64,000 bases of DNA from Orlajensenia leifsoniae (GTDB taxonomy: Bacteria > Actinomycetota > Actinomycetes > Actinomycetales > Microbacteriaceae), in the NCBI RefSeq assembly GCF_004570845.1, contig NZ_SPQZ01000003.1, forward strand, positions 248,001 to 312,000, in the 5' to 3' direction. How positions within the stretch are numbered: position 1 is the first letter of the stretch; each line of letters begins with the position of its first letter. The position numbers and the translations under genes were made by a program. This document shows positions 24,555-32,194 of the stretch, piece after piece. A model generated the notes under the pieces. That model made no database searches, was not told the DNA's origin, and worked only from the letters and a program-made list of their open reading frames with translations.

Positions 24555-25244
24555 GTGAGCACCACCGACACCCTCAGCATCCCCACCACGGTCACCCGCG
24601 CGTGGACCACCGTCCTCTTCGACCTCGACGGCACCATCGTCGACTCCGCCCCCGGCATCACGGCCGCCCTCGAGCGCACTCTGGTCGCGCTCGGGCTGCC
24701 CGTCCCCGACGCCGCAGGCCTCCTCTCCTACGTGGGCCCGCCCCTGCTGGAGAGCTTCATGGAGCGCGCCGGCATGACCGAGCCCGAGGCGCGCCACGCC
24801 CTCGACCTCTACCGCGCCGACTACAACACGACCGCCGTCGAGACCGCGGTCTTCCCCGGCGTCGCCGGCCTGCTCGAACGCCTGCACAAGGCCGGCATCC
24901 CGCTGGCCCTCGCGACGAGCAAGCCCGAGACCATCGCGAACATCGTGCTCGAGCACTTCGACCTCGCCCGGTACTTCACCGTGATCACGGGCGCGACCGA
25001 GGACGAGTCGCGCAGCGAGAAGGCCGACGTCATCGCCGAGGCGATGCGACGCCTGCAGCATCTCGGCATCGACACCAGCCGCACCGTCATGGTCGGCGAC
25101 AGGTCGCACGACGCCCTCGGCGCTGCCGCACACGGCATCCCGACGATCATGGTCGAGTGGGGCTACGGCTCCCCTGCCGAGGCGGTCGACGCCATCGGGA
25201 CGGTCTACTCGGCCGACCAGCTCGCCAAGCAGCTGCTCGCCTAA
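24555..25244 (+). CDS. HAD-superfamily phosphatase, phosphoglycolate-phosphatase-like
   Basis: A 229-residue HAD hydrolase with a helical cap (subclass I). Motif I is LFDLDGTIVDS with nucleophile D23, motif II is ATSKPE, motif III Lys is at SEKADVI, and motif IV is MVGDRSHDALGAAAHG. Gph-type enzymes dephosphorylate 2-phosphoglycolate or related small phosphates; the exact substrate is unknown. The SMP-30 gene follows after 89 nt on the same strand, probably in one transcript. Confidence 0.9.
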   Translation: MSTTDTLSIPTTVTRAWTTVLFDLDGTIVDSAPGITAALERTLVALGLPVPDAAGLLSYVGPPLLESFMERAGMTEPEARHALDLYRADYNTTAVETAVFPGVAGLLERLHKAGIPLALATSKPETIANIVLEHFDLARYFTVITGATEDESRSEKADVIAEAMRRLQHLGIDTSRTVMVGDRSHDALGAAAHGIPTIMVEWGYGSPAEAVDAIGTVYSADQLAKQLLA

Positions 25245-25333
25245 CCAGCCTCGATCCGGCGCCAGGCAGCACCCGCCCACCTCCGACGCCGCCGCATCGC
25301 CCGCCCAGCCCGCCCGTCGACGAAAGGCACAGC

Positions 25334-26188
25334 ATGCGCGCCACCAACATCACCGGACCCGTCTCCCACCACGGTGAGGGTCCGGTCTGGAGCGAGTCGT
25401 GGGGCGGCCTGCGCTTCGTCGACCTGACCGAGGGCGACCTGCTCACCCTCGAGGCCGACGGCAGCTCGGTGCGGCGTCTCGACATCGGCAGCCCGATCGC
25501 CGGCTTCGTGCGCCCGCGCACGAACGGCGGCTACATCGTCGCCACCGAGCGCGGCCTGGGTCTGAGTGATGTTCCGGATGCCGCTCCCACGCGCACCGTC
25601 GAACTCTGGACCGACCCGGGCATCCGCATGAACGACGGCACGACCGACCCGAGCGGCCGTCTCTACGCCGGCTCCATGTCATACGCCGAGGAGACCGGTA
25701 CCGCCACGCTCTACAGCGTCGACACCGACCTGACGGCATCCGTCGTGCTCGACTCCGTGACCATCTCGAACGGCATCGCCTTCTCGCCCGACGGCTCGCT
25801 CTGCTACTACGCAGACACTCCGACCGGGCGCATCGACGTCTTCGACAACGTCCAGGGCGTGCTGCGGAATCGGCGCCCGTTCGTCGCCATCGACGAGGCC
25901 ACGGGCTATCCCGACGGCTTCACCGTCGACGCGGATGGCCGGGTCTGGGTCGCCCTCTGGGCGGGCTCAGCCGTGCACGCCTACGAGCCCGACGGCACAC
26001 TCGGCGCGATCGTCGATCTTCCGGTGTCGCAGGTGAGCGCCTGCACCTTCGGCGGAGCCGACCTGCGCACGCTCTTCATCACCACGTCCCGTCAGGGCTT
26101 CTCGCCCGACGATGAGCCCGAGGCCGGCTCGCTGTTCGCCGTGCAGCCCGGAGTCACGGGGCTGCCCGTCGTGCCGTTCGCCGGCTGA
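25334..26188 (+). CDS. SMP-30/gluconolactonase/LRE family protein
   Basis: A 284-residue six-bladed beta-propeller. The Glu ligand is in HGEGPVWS (residue 15), Asn in GIRMNDGTTDPSGRLYAGSM, Asn in TISNGIAFSPDG, and Asp in GYPDGFTVDADGRVWVA. This is the full calcium or zinc site of lactonases that open sugar lactones. ATG 25334 has GAAAGG 7 nt upstream. It sits behind the HAD gene and is probably co-transcribed. Confidence 0.92.
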   Translation: MRATNITGPVSHHGEGPVWSESWGGLRFVDLTEGDLLTLEADGSSVRRLDIGSPIAGFVRPRTNGGYIVATERGLGLSDVPDAAPTRTVELWTDPGIRMNDGTTDPSGRLYAGSMSYAEETGTATLYSVDTDLTASVVLDSVTISNGIAFSPDGSLCYYADTPTGRIDVFDNVQGVLRNRRPFVAIDEATGYPDGFTVDADGRVWVALWAGSAVHAYEPDGTLGAIVDLPVSQVSACTFGGADLRTLFITTSRQGFSPDDEPEAGSLFAVQPGVTGLPVVPFAG

Positions 26189-26257
26189 TCGGATCCTCAA
26201 CGCGGCGCTGAACGCGGCGCTTGTCGGCCCGGCTGAGACGCGACCTCAAGCGCTCGC

Positions 26258-26297
26258 AGCCGACGACGGCCGCACCGTCCTTGCACGGTCGTCGGCT
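26258..26297 (+). terminator. Hairpin behind the SMP-30 gene
   Basis: AGCCGACGAC (26258-26267) and GTCGTCGGCT (26288-26297) are perfect inverted arms, with CCGT/ACGG pairing again inside the loop; 70 nt after the stop. Confidence 0.5.
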
Positions 26298-26433
26298 TCG
26301 GGTCGCCATCCGTGCGCCCCCCCACTGGGCGGTGCGCGCCGTCGTCAGGCGTTGCGCTCAAACGCTCGCCTGCGGCGGTGCCGTCAGGACGTTCGGCGAG
26401 TCTATGGTGGGCGCTTCCCAAAAACAAACCAAT

Positions 26434-26450
26434 CGTCCCGTTTAGGGACG
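26434..26450. promoter_or_regulatory. Dyad CGTCCC-GTTTA-GGGACG upstream of TetR gene
   Basis: A perfect 6-bp inverted repeat with a 5-bp centre, 63 nt before the start codon, in an AT-rich patch beginning AAAAACAAACCAAT. It could be the TetR-type operator; spacing to a promoter is not resolved. Confidence 0.45.
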
Positions 26451-26512
26451 TGAGGAGAAATCACCACCCCATAGTGGGTACGCTTTTCTTGGGGCAAGCT
26501 GGAGGATTTCTC

Positions 26513-27151
26513 GTGGCACAGCAGCAGCGCGCCCAGGTCACCCGGGAGCGGGCCATCGACGGCGCCGCGGCCGTGTTCGCCCGCCTCGGATACGCGGCAG
26601 CGTCCATCTCCGACATCTCGACCGAGACCGGCGTCTCGAAGGGCTCGCTCTACTTCCACTTCAGTTCGAAGGAGGAGATCGCGCGCGCCGTCATCGAGCG
26701 CGAGCAGGAGTTGGGCAAGGCGTCGGCGGAGCGTGTGATCGCGGCATCCGCCAGCAGCCTCGAAGCCGTGATGGGCCTGTGCGCGGACTTCGCGCACTGG
26801 ATGGGCACGAGCATCCTCGCCCGAGCCGGAGTGCGGCTCACGACCGAGACGACGACGTTCGATCCTCCGTTGCGCGGACCGTTCGAGGACTGGATCCCGA
26901 TGATCGCCGCACTCCTCGGCGGCGCCGCGGCAGAGGGCGACCTGCGACCCGACGTCGACCCCGAGACGATCGCGCACTTCGTCATTCCGGCCTTCACCGG
27001 GGTGCAGATGGCATCGGGCGTGCTCACCGACTACCAGGACCTCGTGAGGCGGGTGCGCGAGATGTGGATCGTCATCCTGCCCGGTATGGTCCTGCCCGAG
27101 CGCCTCGAGGCGGCGCACGCCTCGCTCGACAGGGTGCTGCCCGAGGCGTGA
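26513..27151 (+). CDS. TetR-family regulator, ScbR/ArpA-like N-terminus
   Basis: A 212-residue repressor. The HTH AAAVFARLGYAAASISDISTETGVSKGSLYFHFSSKEEIARAVI resembles the gamma-butyrolactone-receptor branch (ScbR, ArpA), though any TetR with this core would score. The ligand domain contains FAHWMGTSILARAGVRLTTET. The start is GTG with a very strong SD (GGAGG, 7 nt away). No obvious target gene is adjacent: the next same-strand gene is the 70-residue acidic protein. Whether it senses a butyrolactone is inference from the HTH only. Confidence 0.85.
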   Translation: MAQQQRAQVTRERAIDGAAAVFARLGYAAASISDISTETGVSKGSLYFHFSSKEEIARAVIEREQELGKASAERVIAASASSLEAVMGLCADFAHWMGTSILARAGVRLTTETTTFDPPLRGPFEDWIPMIAALLGGAAAEGDLRPDVDPETIAHFVIPAFTGVQMASGVLTDYQDLVRRVREMWIVILPGMVLPERLEAAHASLDRVLPEA

Positions 27152-27230
27152 GTCGCCCATCGCCTGCGCTGCCGCCAGGGGCGCCTCCGTCGGGGCCGCC
27201 CACCCCCTAGCGCCGCTCCGAGCGCGCGCC

Positions 27231-27236
27231 TAGCAT
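27231..27236 (+). promoter_or_regulatory. -10 element TAGCAT of the acidic small-protein gene
   Basis: TAGCAT lies about 52 nt before the start, leaving a leader that contains GGAAGG, so this gene is not leaderless. Confidence 0.45.
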
Positions 27237-27287
27237 GGGCATTCCGGGGCACGATGCGGTGACCGGGAAGGCGAGGAAGGGCTTTCG

Positions 27288-27500
27288 ATGACTCAGAACC
27301 CGAGCGACACGACCGGACGCGACGAGCGCGAGGGCCGCTACACCGAGACCGACGGGGAGGAAGCCGAGGTCCGCCAGGTGCACGGCCAGTACACCGAGAC
27401 CGAGGGCGACGCTCCGGATCCGAGTGTCGAGGGCGCGTACACCGACGAGGAACTCCCGGCCGACGCCCCCGAGGGCGACTACACCGACAAGGACGAGTAA
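27288..27500 (+). CDS. Small acidic repeat protein (G-x-YT-[ED] repeats)
   Basis: A 70-residue, strongly acidic, Cys-free protein with no membrane segment. It consists of four imperfect copies of a G-x-Y-T-[E/D] unit: GRYTETDGEE, GQYTETEGDA, GAYTDEELPA and GDYTDKDE, spaced about 15-18 residues apart. AAGG lies 8 nt before the ATG. It is probably disordered. I do not recognise an assigned function; candidate roles are a protein-binding or stress-buffering tail. The reading frame is supported by the regular repeats and the SD. Confidence 0.75.
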   Translation: MTQNPSDTTGRDEREGRYTETDGEEAEVRQVHGQYTETEGDAPDPSVEGAYTDEELPADAPEGDYTDKDE

Positions 27501-27504
27501 ACCC

Positions 27505-28098
27505 TTACTCCACTACCCGATCATCGCGGTGCGCGCCATAGAACTCGGCCTGCCCGCGCATGATGTCGCGCATCGTCGCGTCGGGGCCGACGCCGTAGAC
27601 CGTCGCCGTGAAGCCGAGCTCGCGCTGGATCGCCCAGATCTCGTCGTGCCGCTCCGGCGGCAGGATGCTGGCCGGACTCCCGACCGCGACCCACCCGATC
27701 GGCACCACCGCGCCGGGAGCGAGCGTCGTGTTCACCTGCACCACCCCGTTGATGCGCACCTCGGCGCCGGCACCGATCACCGCGCCCGGAAAGACCGACG
27801 CCCCCGTCGCGATGAAGGCGTCGTCGCCGATGGTGGCCCCGTTGATGTCAGCGCGCGGGCCGATCATGACCGACGATCCGACGATCACCGGATGGCTCCC
27901 GCGGCCGCGCAGCAGCGCGCCCTCCATGATCACGACGTCGTCACCCACGGTGATCGGGCCGTCCTCGGCGCTCAGCACGGCGCCGTGGAGCACGCGCACG
28001 TTCTCGCCGAGTGTCACGTCTCCCGAGACCACGGCGGTCGAGGCGATGACGACGGATGCCGGCACGACGGGAGTGCGTCCGCGGTGTTCGATGAGCAT
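27505..28098 (-). CDS. Gamma-carbonic-anhydrase-like hexapeptide-repeat protein
   Basis: A 197-residue left-handed beta-helix protein. The repeats run from VVIASTAVVSGDVTLGENVRVLHGAVL to TLAPGAVVPIGWVAVGSPA. His and Asp positions (RGRGSHPVIVG, GPRADINGATIGDDAFIATGASVFPGAVIG) place it near the YrdA/gamma-CA group, but only one of the usual three zinc His residues is obvious, so carbonic anhydrase activity is doubtful. ATG 28098 is 6 nt after TAGGCT, hence leaderless. It nearly abuts the small acidic gene (4 nt between stops). Confidence 0.82.
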   Translation of the reverse strand: MLIEHRGRTPVVPASVVIASTAVVSGDVTLGENVRVLHGAVLSAEDGPITVGDDVVIMEGALLRGRGSHPVIVGSSVMIGPRADINGATIGDDAFIATGASVFPGAVIGAGAEVRINGVVQVNTTLAPGAVVPIGWVAVGSPASILPPERHDEIWAIQRELGFTATVYGVGPDATMRDIMRGQAEFYGAHRDDRVVE

Positions 28099-28104
28099 GC
28101 GGTC

Positions 28105-28110
28105 AGCCTA
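28105..28110 (-). promoter_or_regulatory. -10 element TAGGCT of leaderless hexapeptide-protein gene
   Basis: Minus-strand TAGGCT, 6 nt (GACCGC), ATG 28098. Confidence 0.6.
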
Positions 28111-28138
28111 GGGGCGCGGGGGCGCATGCCTGCGGCAT

Positions 28139-28195
28139 CCGCTCGCCGGATGTGGCCGCTCCGGGCGGCTGTGTGCGGCCACACCTGGCGAGCGG
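28139..28195. repeat. 57-bp long inverted repeat behind the alpha/beta hydrolase
   Basis: CCGCTCGCC (28139-28147) and TGTGGCCGC (28151-28159) pair with GCGGCCACA (28175-28183) and GGCGAGCGG (28187-28195), leaving a 3-nt internal loop on each side. It lies between the hydrolase stop (28217) and the next gene's promoter. Confidence 0.65.
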
Positions 28196-28216
28196 TGGTG
28201 CGAGGCAGCGGCGCGC

Positions 28217-29080
28217 CTAGGCCGCCGCGTACTTCTGCGCGAACGCCAACGCCTCGTCGGCGACGGTGCGCCAGCCGCTGTCGATGATGAGCGAGTGGCC
28301 GCGATCGGGGATGACGATCTCCTCGGTGACGCCGGGGTTCTTCGCCTGGATCTTGTAGCTCGCGTTGCTGATGGCCAACGGCACCGTGTTGTCCTTCTCG
28401 CCGGCGATGATGAGCAGCGGGCCGCGGTCGGGATTCTTCGAGTCGACGGACGTCTCCCCGCCGAACGGGTTGAAGTTGGCCGTCGCCGCCTGGAACAGCG
28501 GCGCCCCGGCGGCAGGCACGTGGTAGGTCTCGTACAGGTGGCGGGCCTCGGTCTCGTCGAGGTTGTTCGCCCAGCCGAAGACGAACTGCTCGAAGGTGAG
28601 CGAGACGCCGCGGTTGATGTTCGCCGGGTTGGTGAGAACGGGCGACGCCGACTTGAGCGCGGAGACGGGCAGCGGCAGCACGCCCTTGAACGGTGCGTTG
28701 TCGATCGAGATCGTGGCCTCGGCGACACCCTCCCCCGCGATCTTCTGGGCGATGAGCCCGCCGAACGAGTGCCCGATCACGACCGGGCGCTTCTCGAGCC
28801 GGGCGATCGCGGCGAGGTAGTGGTCGGTGACCTGCGCCACCATCTTCTTGGCGAAGGCCTCGGGGTGCTCCCGCGCCTCGGCCACGGTGTCGGGGTCATC
28901 GGGCCAGCCCGGGGCGAGCGAGGCGTAGCCGTTGTCGTCGAACAACTCGCGCCAGGCCTTCCAGCTGCTGGAGAGCAGCCAGAGTCCGTGAACGAAGACG
29001 ACCGGAGTGCGGCCCGACTCGTTGGCTGCGTCGATCTCGGCGATCTCCCACTCGGTGAGTAGAGGGACTGATGCTGTCAT
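28217..29080 (-). CDS. Alpha/beta hydrolase (serine type)
   Basis: A 287-residue hydrolase. HGLWLLSSSW near residue 31 is the oxyanion loop, the nucleophile is Ser105 in GHSFGG, Asp in GEKDNTVP and His in DRGHSLIID complete the triad. No signal peptide. It resembles non-heme-chloroperoxidase-like and lipase-like actinobacterial hydrolases without known substrate. A strong SD (GGAG, 6 nt) precedes ATG 29080. Confidence 0.9.
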   Translation of the reverse strand: MTASVPLLTEWEIAEIDAANESGRTPVVFVHGLWLLSSSWKAWRELFDDNGYASLAPGWPDDPDTVAEAREHPEAFAKKMVAQVTDHYLAAIARLEKRPVVIGHSFGGLIAQKIAGEGVAEATISIDNAPFKGVLPLPVSALKSASPVLTNPANINRGVSLTFEQFVFGWANNLDETEARHLYETYHVPAAGAPLFQAATANFNPFGGETSVDSKNPDRGPLLIIAGEKDNTVPLAISNASYKIQAKNPGVTEEIVIPDRGHSLIIDSGWRTVADEALAFAQKYAAA

Positions 29081-29185
29081 GCGGTTCTCCTGAAGGTCGG
29101 TGGTACCGGTGGAGCTGCGGCTGAGAGCGCGATCTCGTCGAGGGCGGTCCCGTCGCCCAGTTTCGACCCTGCAGGGTGCCGGGCG

Positions 29186-29551
29186 CTAGGGCGCGGGGTC
29201 GATCGAGTCGGAATGCGTCTGTGCCGCGAGGGCTCGCATCCGTCGCTCCCTCATCGCCAGGAACAGCGGGAAGGTGAAGGCGAAGGCGGTCACGCCGGAG
29301 GCGACGACGTAGAGCCAGCCGAAGCGCATGCCGAGGCGCCGAGCCTCGATGATGAGAAAGACGCTGCCGGCCACGGCCGCCACGAGCAGGTCGACCGTGA
29401 GCGACGACACCGCGGGTCCGCTGCCGAGCCAGTCGCCGAAGAAGTCGCGCAGCTGCACCACGGCGAGCGCGTTGAAGATCCACGTGCCCACCAGCCCGCA
29501 GACGGCGAGCGCGAGGTAGACGACGGCGAGCGGGCTCCAGTGACGGGTCAT
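29186..29551 (-). CDS. DUF2834-type small membrane protein
   Basis: A 121-residue protein with about three membrane helices (LAVVYLALAVCGLVGTW, VDLLVAAVAGSVFLII, FGWLYVVASGVTAFAFTFPLFL). The pattern WIFNALAV..DFFGDW..G and FLIIEARRLGMR fits the DUF2834 family of unknown function. ATG 29551 follows CAGAAT by 6 nt, a weak leaderless arrangement. It is divergent from the next gene at 111 nt. Confidence 0.8.
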   Translation of the reverse strand: MTRHWSPLAVVYLALAVCGLVGTWIFNALAVVQLRDFFGDWLGSGPAVSSLTVDLLVAAVAGSVFLIIEARRLGMRFGWLYVVASGVTAFAFTFPLFLAMRERRMRALAAQTHSDSIDPAP

Positions 29552-29662
29552 GGGCTCATTCTGGCGGGCGGATGCCGCACTCAGAGCCCTGCAGCACCTG
29601 TCGTCCCCCATCTCGCGCGCGCCGCACCCCACCCGGTTCCCGGGTACGCCATGCTTGCGACC

Positions 29663-30487
29663 ATGGCCGCGTCCCCCATCACCACCATCTGGGCATGGGG
29701 CAACTCCGTGCCCCCGACCGCTGATGCCCGAGGCAACGGCTACGCCGACATGACCCCGGCAGGGGTCATGGGCTTCGCTCAGGCCCACTCGCTGACGACC
29801 GTGTACCTGAGCGTTCCGTGGGCGGCAGACCAGGGCGGCCCCATCCAGGACTGGCTGCTCGCGACTGTCACCGGGCTGCAGGCGACCGGAGTGCGCGTGC
29901 TCGCCCTCGGCGGCGACCGCTCCTGGGTCGCCGAGCCCGCCCTCGCCGTGTGGTGGGCGCGCGCCGCCCTCGCCTCCGCCCCGTTCGACGGACTGCAGTT
30001 CGACCTGGAGCCGTGGGTCGCCGGCACGGCGCCGAGCGTCTACGCCCCGCAGCTCGCCACGCTCTACGCCCTGGTGCGCTCCTCAGTCCCGCTCGGCTCG
30101 GGCGCCCTCCTCGCCGATGCGCCCTGGTGGTGGGCGGTCACGCCGACGGGCGGCCCCGGCAGCCCGACCGTGCTCGACCTCACGCTGCCGCAGCTCGACG
30201 GCATCGCCGTCGTGGCGTTCGCCGACCACGCGAACGGGAGCGACGGCATCATCGCCCTGGCGCAGCCGGCCGCGAGTGCGGCATCCGTCGCCGGGAAGCC
30301 GTTCACCATCGGCGTCGAGACCGACACCCCCGAGGTCGCCGGGGGCTCCCAGTACACGTTCTTCGACGAGGGCTCCGCGGTGCTCGAGGCCGAGGCCGGG
30401 TTGGTGCACGACGCCTTCGTCGACCTCCCGGGTTACTCGGGAGTCGCCGTCGAGCACCTGCGCAGCTGGCGGGTGCTGAAGGCCTGA
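29663..30487 (+). CDS. TIM-barrel-like protein of unknown function with DLEPW motif
   Basis: A 274-residue protein that looks like a glycoside-hydrolase-type barrel. LTTVYLSVPWA, GVRVLALGGDRSW, PFDGLQFDLEPW (Asp and Glu near residue 115) and VAVVAFADHA mark successive beta strands, with the acidic pair at the place of GH18-like catalytic residues. No signal peptide. ATG 29663 (MAASPITTIWAWG) is preferred, 7 nt after CATGCT; ATG 29651 is possible. Substrate unknown and catalysis unproven. Confidence 0.7.
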   Translation: MAASPITTIWAWGNSVPPTADARGNGYADMTPAGVMGFAQAHSLTTVYLSVPWAADQGGPIQDWLLATVTGLQATGVRVLALGGDRSWVAEPALAVWWARAALASAPFDGLQFDLEPWVAGTAPSVYAPQLATLYALVRSSVPLGSGALLADAPWWWAVTPTGGPGSPTVLDLTLPQLDGIAVVAFADHANGSDGIIALAQPAASAASVAGKPFTIGVETDTPEVAGGSQYTFFDEGSAVLEAEAGLVHDAFVDLPGYSGVAVEHLRSWRVLKA

Positions 30488-30497
30488 ACCGACGCAG

Positions 30498-31916
30498 CTA
30501 GGCGGCTGGGGTGCCGGCAGCGGCATCCGGTGCGGCATCGGCCGCGGCATCCGGGGTCGCCTTCGGGGTGCGGATGCCGGCGAACGACACCAGCCCGCCG
30601 GCGATGAACAGCACGGCGGTCACGAGCGCCACGCGGTGGAAGGCGTCGGTGTCGAGGGTGCCGCCGATGATGGCCCCGGCGCACGCGATGGCGACGAGGC
30701 CCGCGACGCGCGACACGGCGTTGTTGACGGCGGAGCCGATGCCGCTCTGCGCGGTGCTGACGGCACCGAGGATGGCGCTGGTGAGCGGTGCCACCGTGAT
30801 CGAGAGGCCGAGGCCGAACAGCAGGATGCCGGGCATCATCTGCAGCCAGAACTCGAGGGGGTCGGTCACCGTGAGCATGAGCAGGAACCCGGCGCCCATG
30901 GTGAGCGGACCTATCGTCATGAAGCGGCGCGGTCCGTAGCGGCCGGCGAGCGAGCCGAACAGGGTCGACAGCGAGATGGAGAGGATCGACAGCGGGATCG
31001 TGGCGAGGCCTGCCGCGGTCGCCGAGAATCCCGCGACCTCCTGCAGGTAGACGGCGATGACGAACTGCCCCAACGACAGGGCAGCGTAGACGGCCGCCGT
31101 GGCGATGTTGCCGACAGCGAAGTTGCGCGCGCGGAAGAGCGAGAGGGGCATGAGCGGATGCCGCGAGCGTGTCTGCCACCAGAGGAAGGTGGCGAAGCAG
31201 ATGAGGCCGCCGACGAGCGGAATCAGCACCAGGGGGTCGTCCCAGCCGAGGCGACCGTGCTCGATGAGGGCGAACACCGGGCCGGCGAGGCCGAGCGAGG
31301 CGAGCACGGCGCCGAAGACGTCGATGCGCACGCCTGCGACGGCATGCTCCGGGATGCCGAGCCGGGCCAGGCGCACGAGCAGCACGAGCGTCAGGGCGAT
31401 GGGCAGCACGTTGAGCATGAAGATCGAGCGCCAGCCGACGGTGTCGACGAGCAGTCCTCCGAGGGGCGGACCGACCACGAAGGCGACGCCGGTCCAGGCC
31501 GTCCACGTGCCGATCGCCTTCGAGCGGGCCTGGCCCTGGAAGGTGGCCGTGATGAGCGCGAGCGAGCTCGGCACCAGCAGCGCGGCTCCGACCCCCTGCA
31601 CGGCACGCGACCCGATGAGCACGATGGCCGTGGGCGCGAGCGCGCAGGCGACCGAGGCGATGCCGAAGATCACGAGTCCGAGCCGGAGGATCCGGATGCG
31701 GCCGAACGCGTCGGACAGTGAACCGGCGAGGAGGATGAACGATCCGAGGGTCAGCAGGTAGGCGTCGATGACCCACTGCTGGGTCTCGATGGAGCCTCCG
31801 AGGTCCGCCGCGATCGAGGGCAGCGCCACGTTGACGATCGATCCGTCGAGGAACGACACGAAGCTGGCGAGCACCGCCACCCAGAGCACCAGGCGCTGCC
31901 GCATCCGTTCGTCCAT
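30498..31916 (-). CDS. MFS drug exporter, DHA2 family (EmrB/QacA type)
   Basis: A 472-residue, fourteen-helix proton-coupled exporter. LDGSIVNVALPSIAADLGG in helix 1 is the DHA2 signature, LSDAFGRIRILRLGLVIF is motif A, and GSRAVQGVGAALLVPSSLALI is motif C-like. The tail is Ala/Asp/Pro-rich (DAAADAAPDAAAGT). ATG 31916 follows CAGACT by 6 nt with no SD. Exports drugs or toxic metabolites; substrate unknown. Confidence 0.93.
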   Translation of the reverse strand: MDERMRQRLVLWVAVLASFVSFLDGSIVNVALPSIAADLGGSIETQQWVIDAYLLTLGSFILLAGSLSDAFGRIRILRLGLVIFGIASVACALAPTAIVLIGSRAVQGVGAALLVPSSLALITATFQGQARSKAIGTWTAWTGVAFVVGPPLGGLLVDTVGWRSIFMLNVLPIALTLVLLVRLARLGIPEHAVAGVRIDVFGAVLASLGLAGPVFALIEHGRLGWDDPLVLIPLVGGLICFATFLWWQTRSRHPLMPLSLFRARNFAVGNIATAAVYAALSLGQFVIAVYLQEVAGFSATAAGLATIPLSILSISLSTLFGSLAGRYGPRRFMTIGPLTMGAGFLLMLTVTDPLEFWLQMMPGILLFGLGLSITVAPLTSAILGAVSTAQSGIGSAVNNAVSRVAGLVAIACAGAIIGGTLDTDAFHRVALVTAVLFIAGGLVSFAGIRTPKATPDAAADAAPDAAAGTPAA

Positions 31917-32194
31917 GTCGGCAGTCTGACACCGCTCGGGGCGCCGCACACCCCGTGATCCGAGATGATGATTACTCACCTTTGCCGCGTCACCCCCGCA
32001 CGGGTGACAGATTCTTGCGCCAAACGTCCCGTCGGCGAAGGATCCCCGCAAGATATTCGTATGTCCCTCCAATAAGGGCCACAGGCATTTACCAGCGAGG
32101 GGTCTTAAGGGCAGGATTCGGGTTACGTCCGTTCACACATCGGACGCCGTTTGTGCCCGGTGGTCATCGCTGCGGGGTACGTGGAGGGAGAAGC

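Larger units (their letters stand above)
26189..26512. other. Intergenic region before the TetR gene (324 bp)
   Basis: Holds a short repeat (AACGCGGCGCT twice, 26199-26220), the hairpin at 26258-26297, and an unusually AT-rich 100 bp (26410-26510) with the dyad at 26434-26450. No coding region was seen. Confidence 0.65.
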
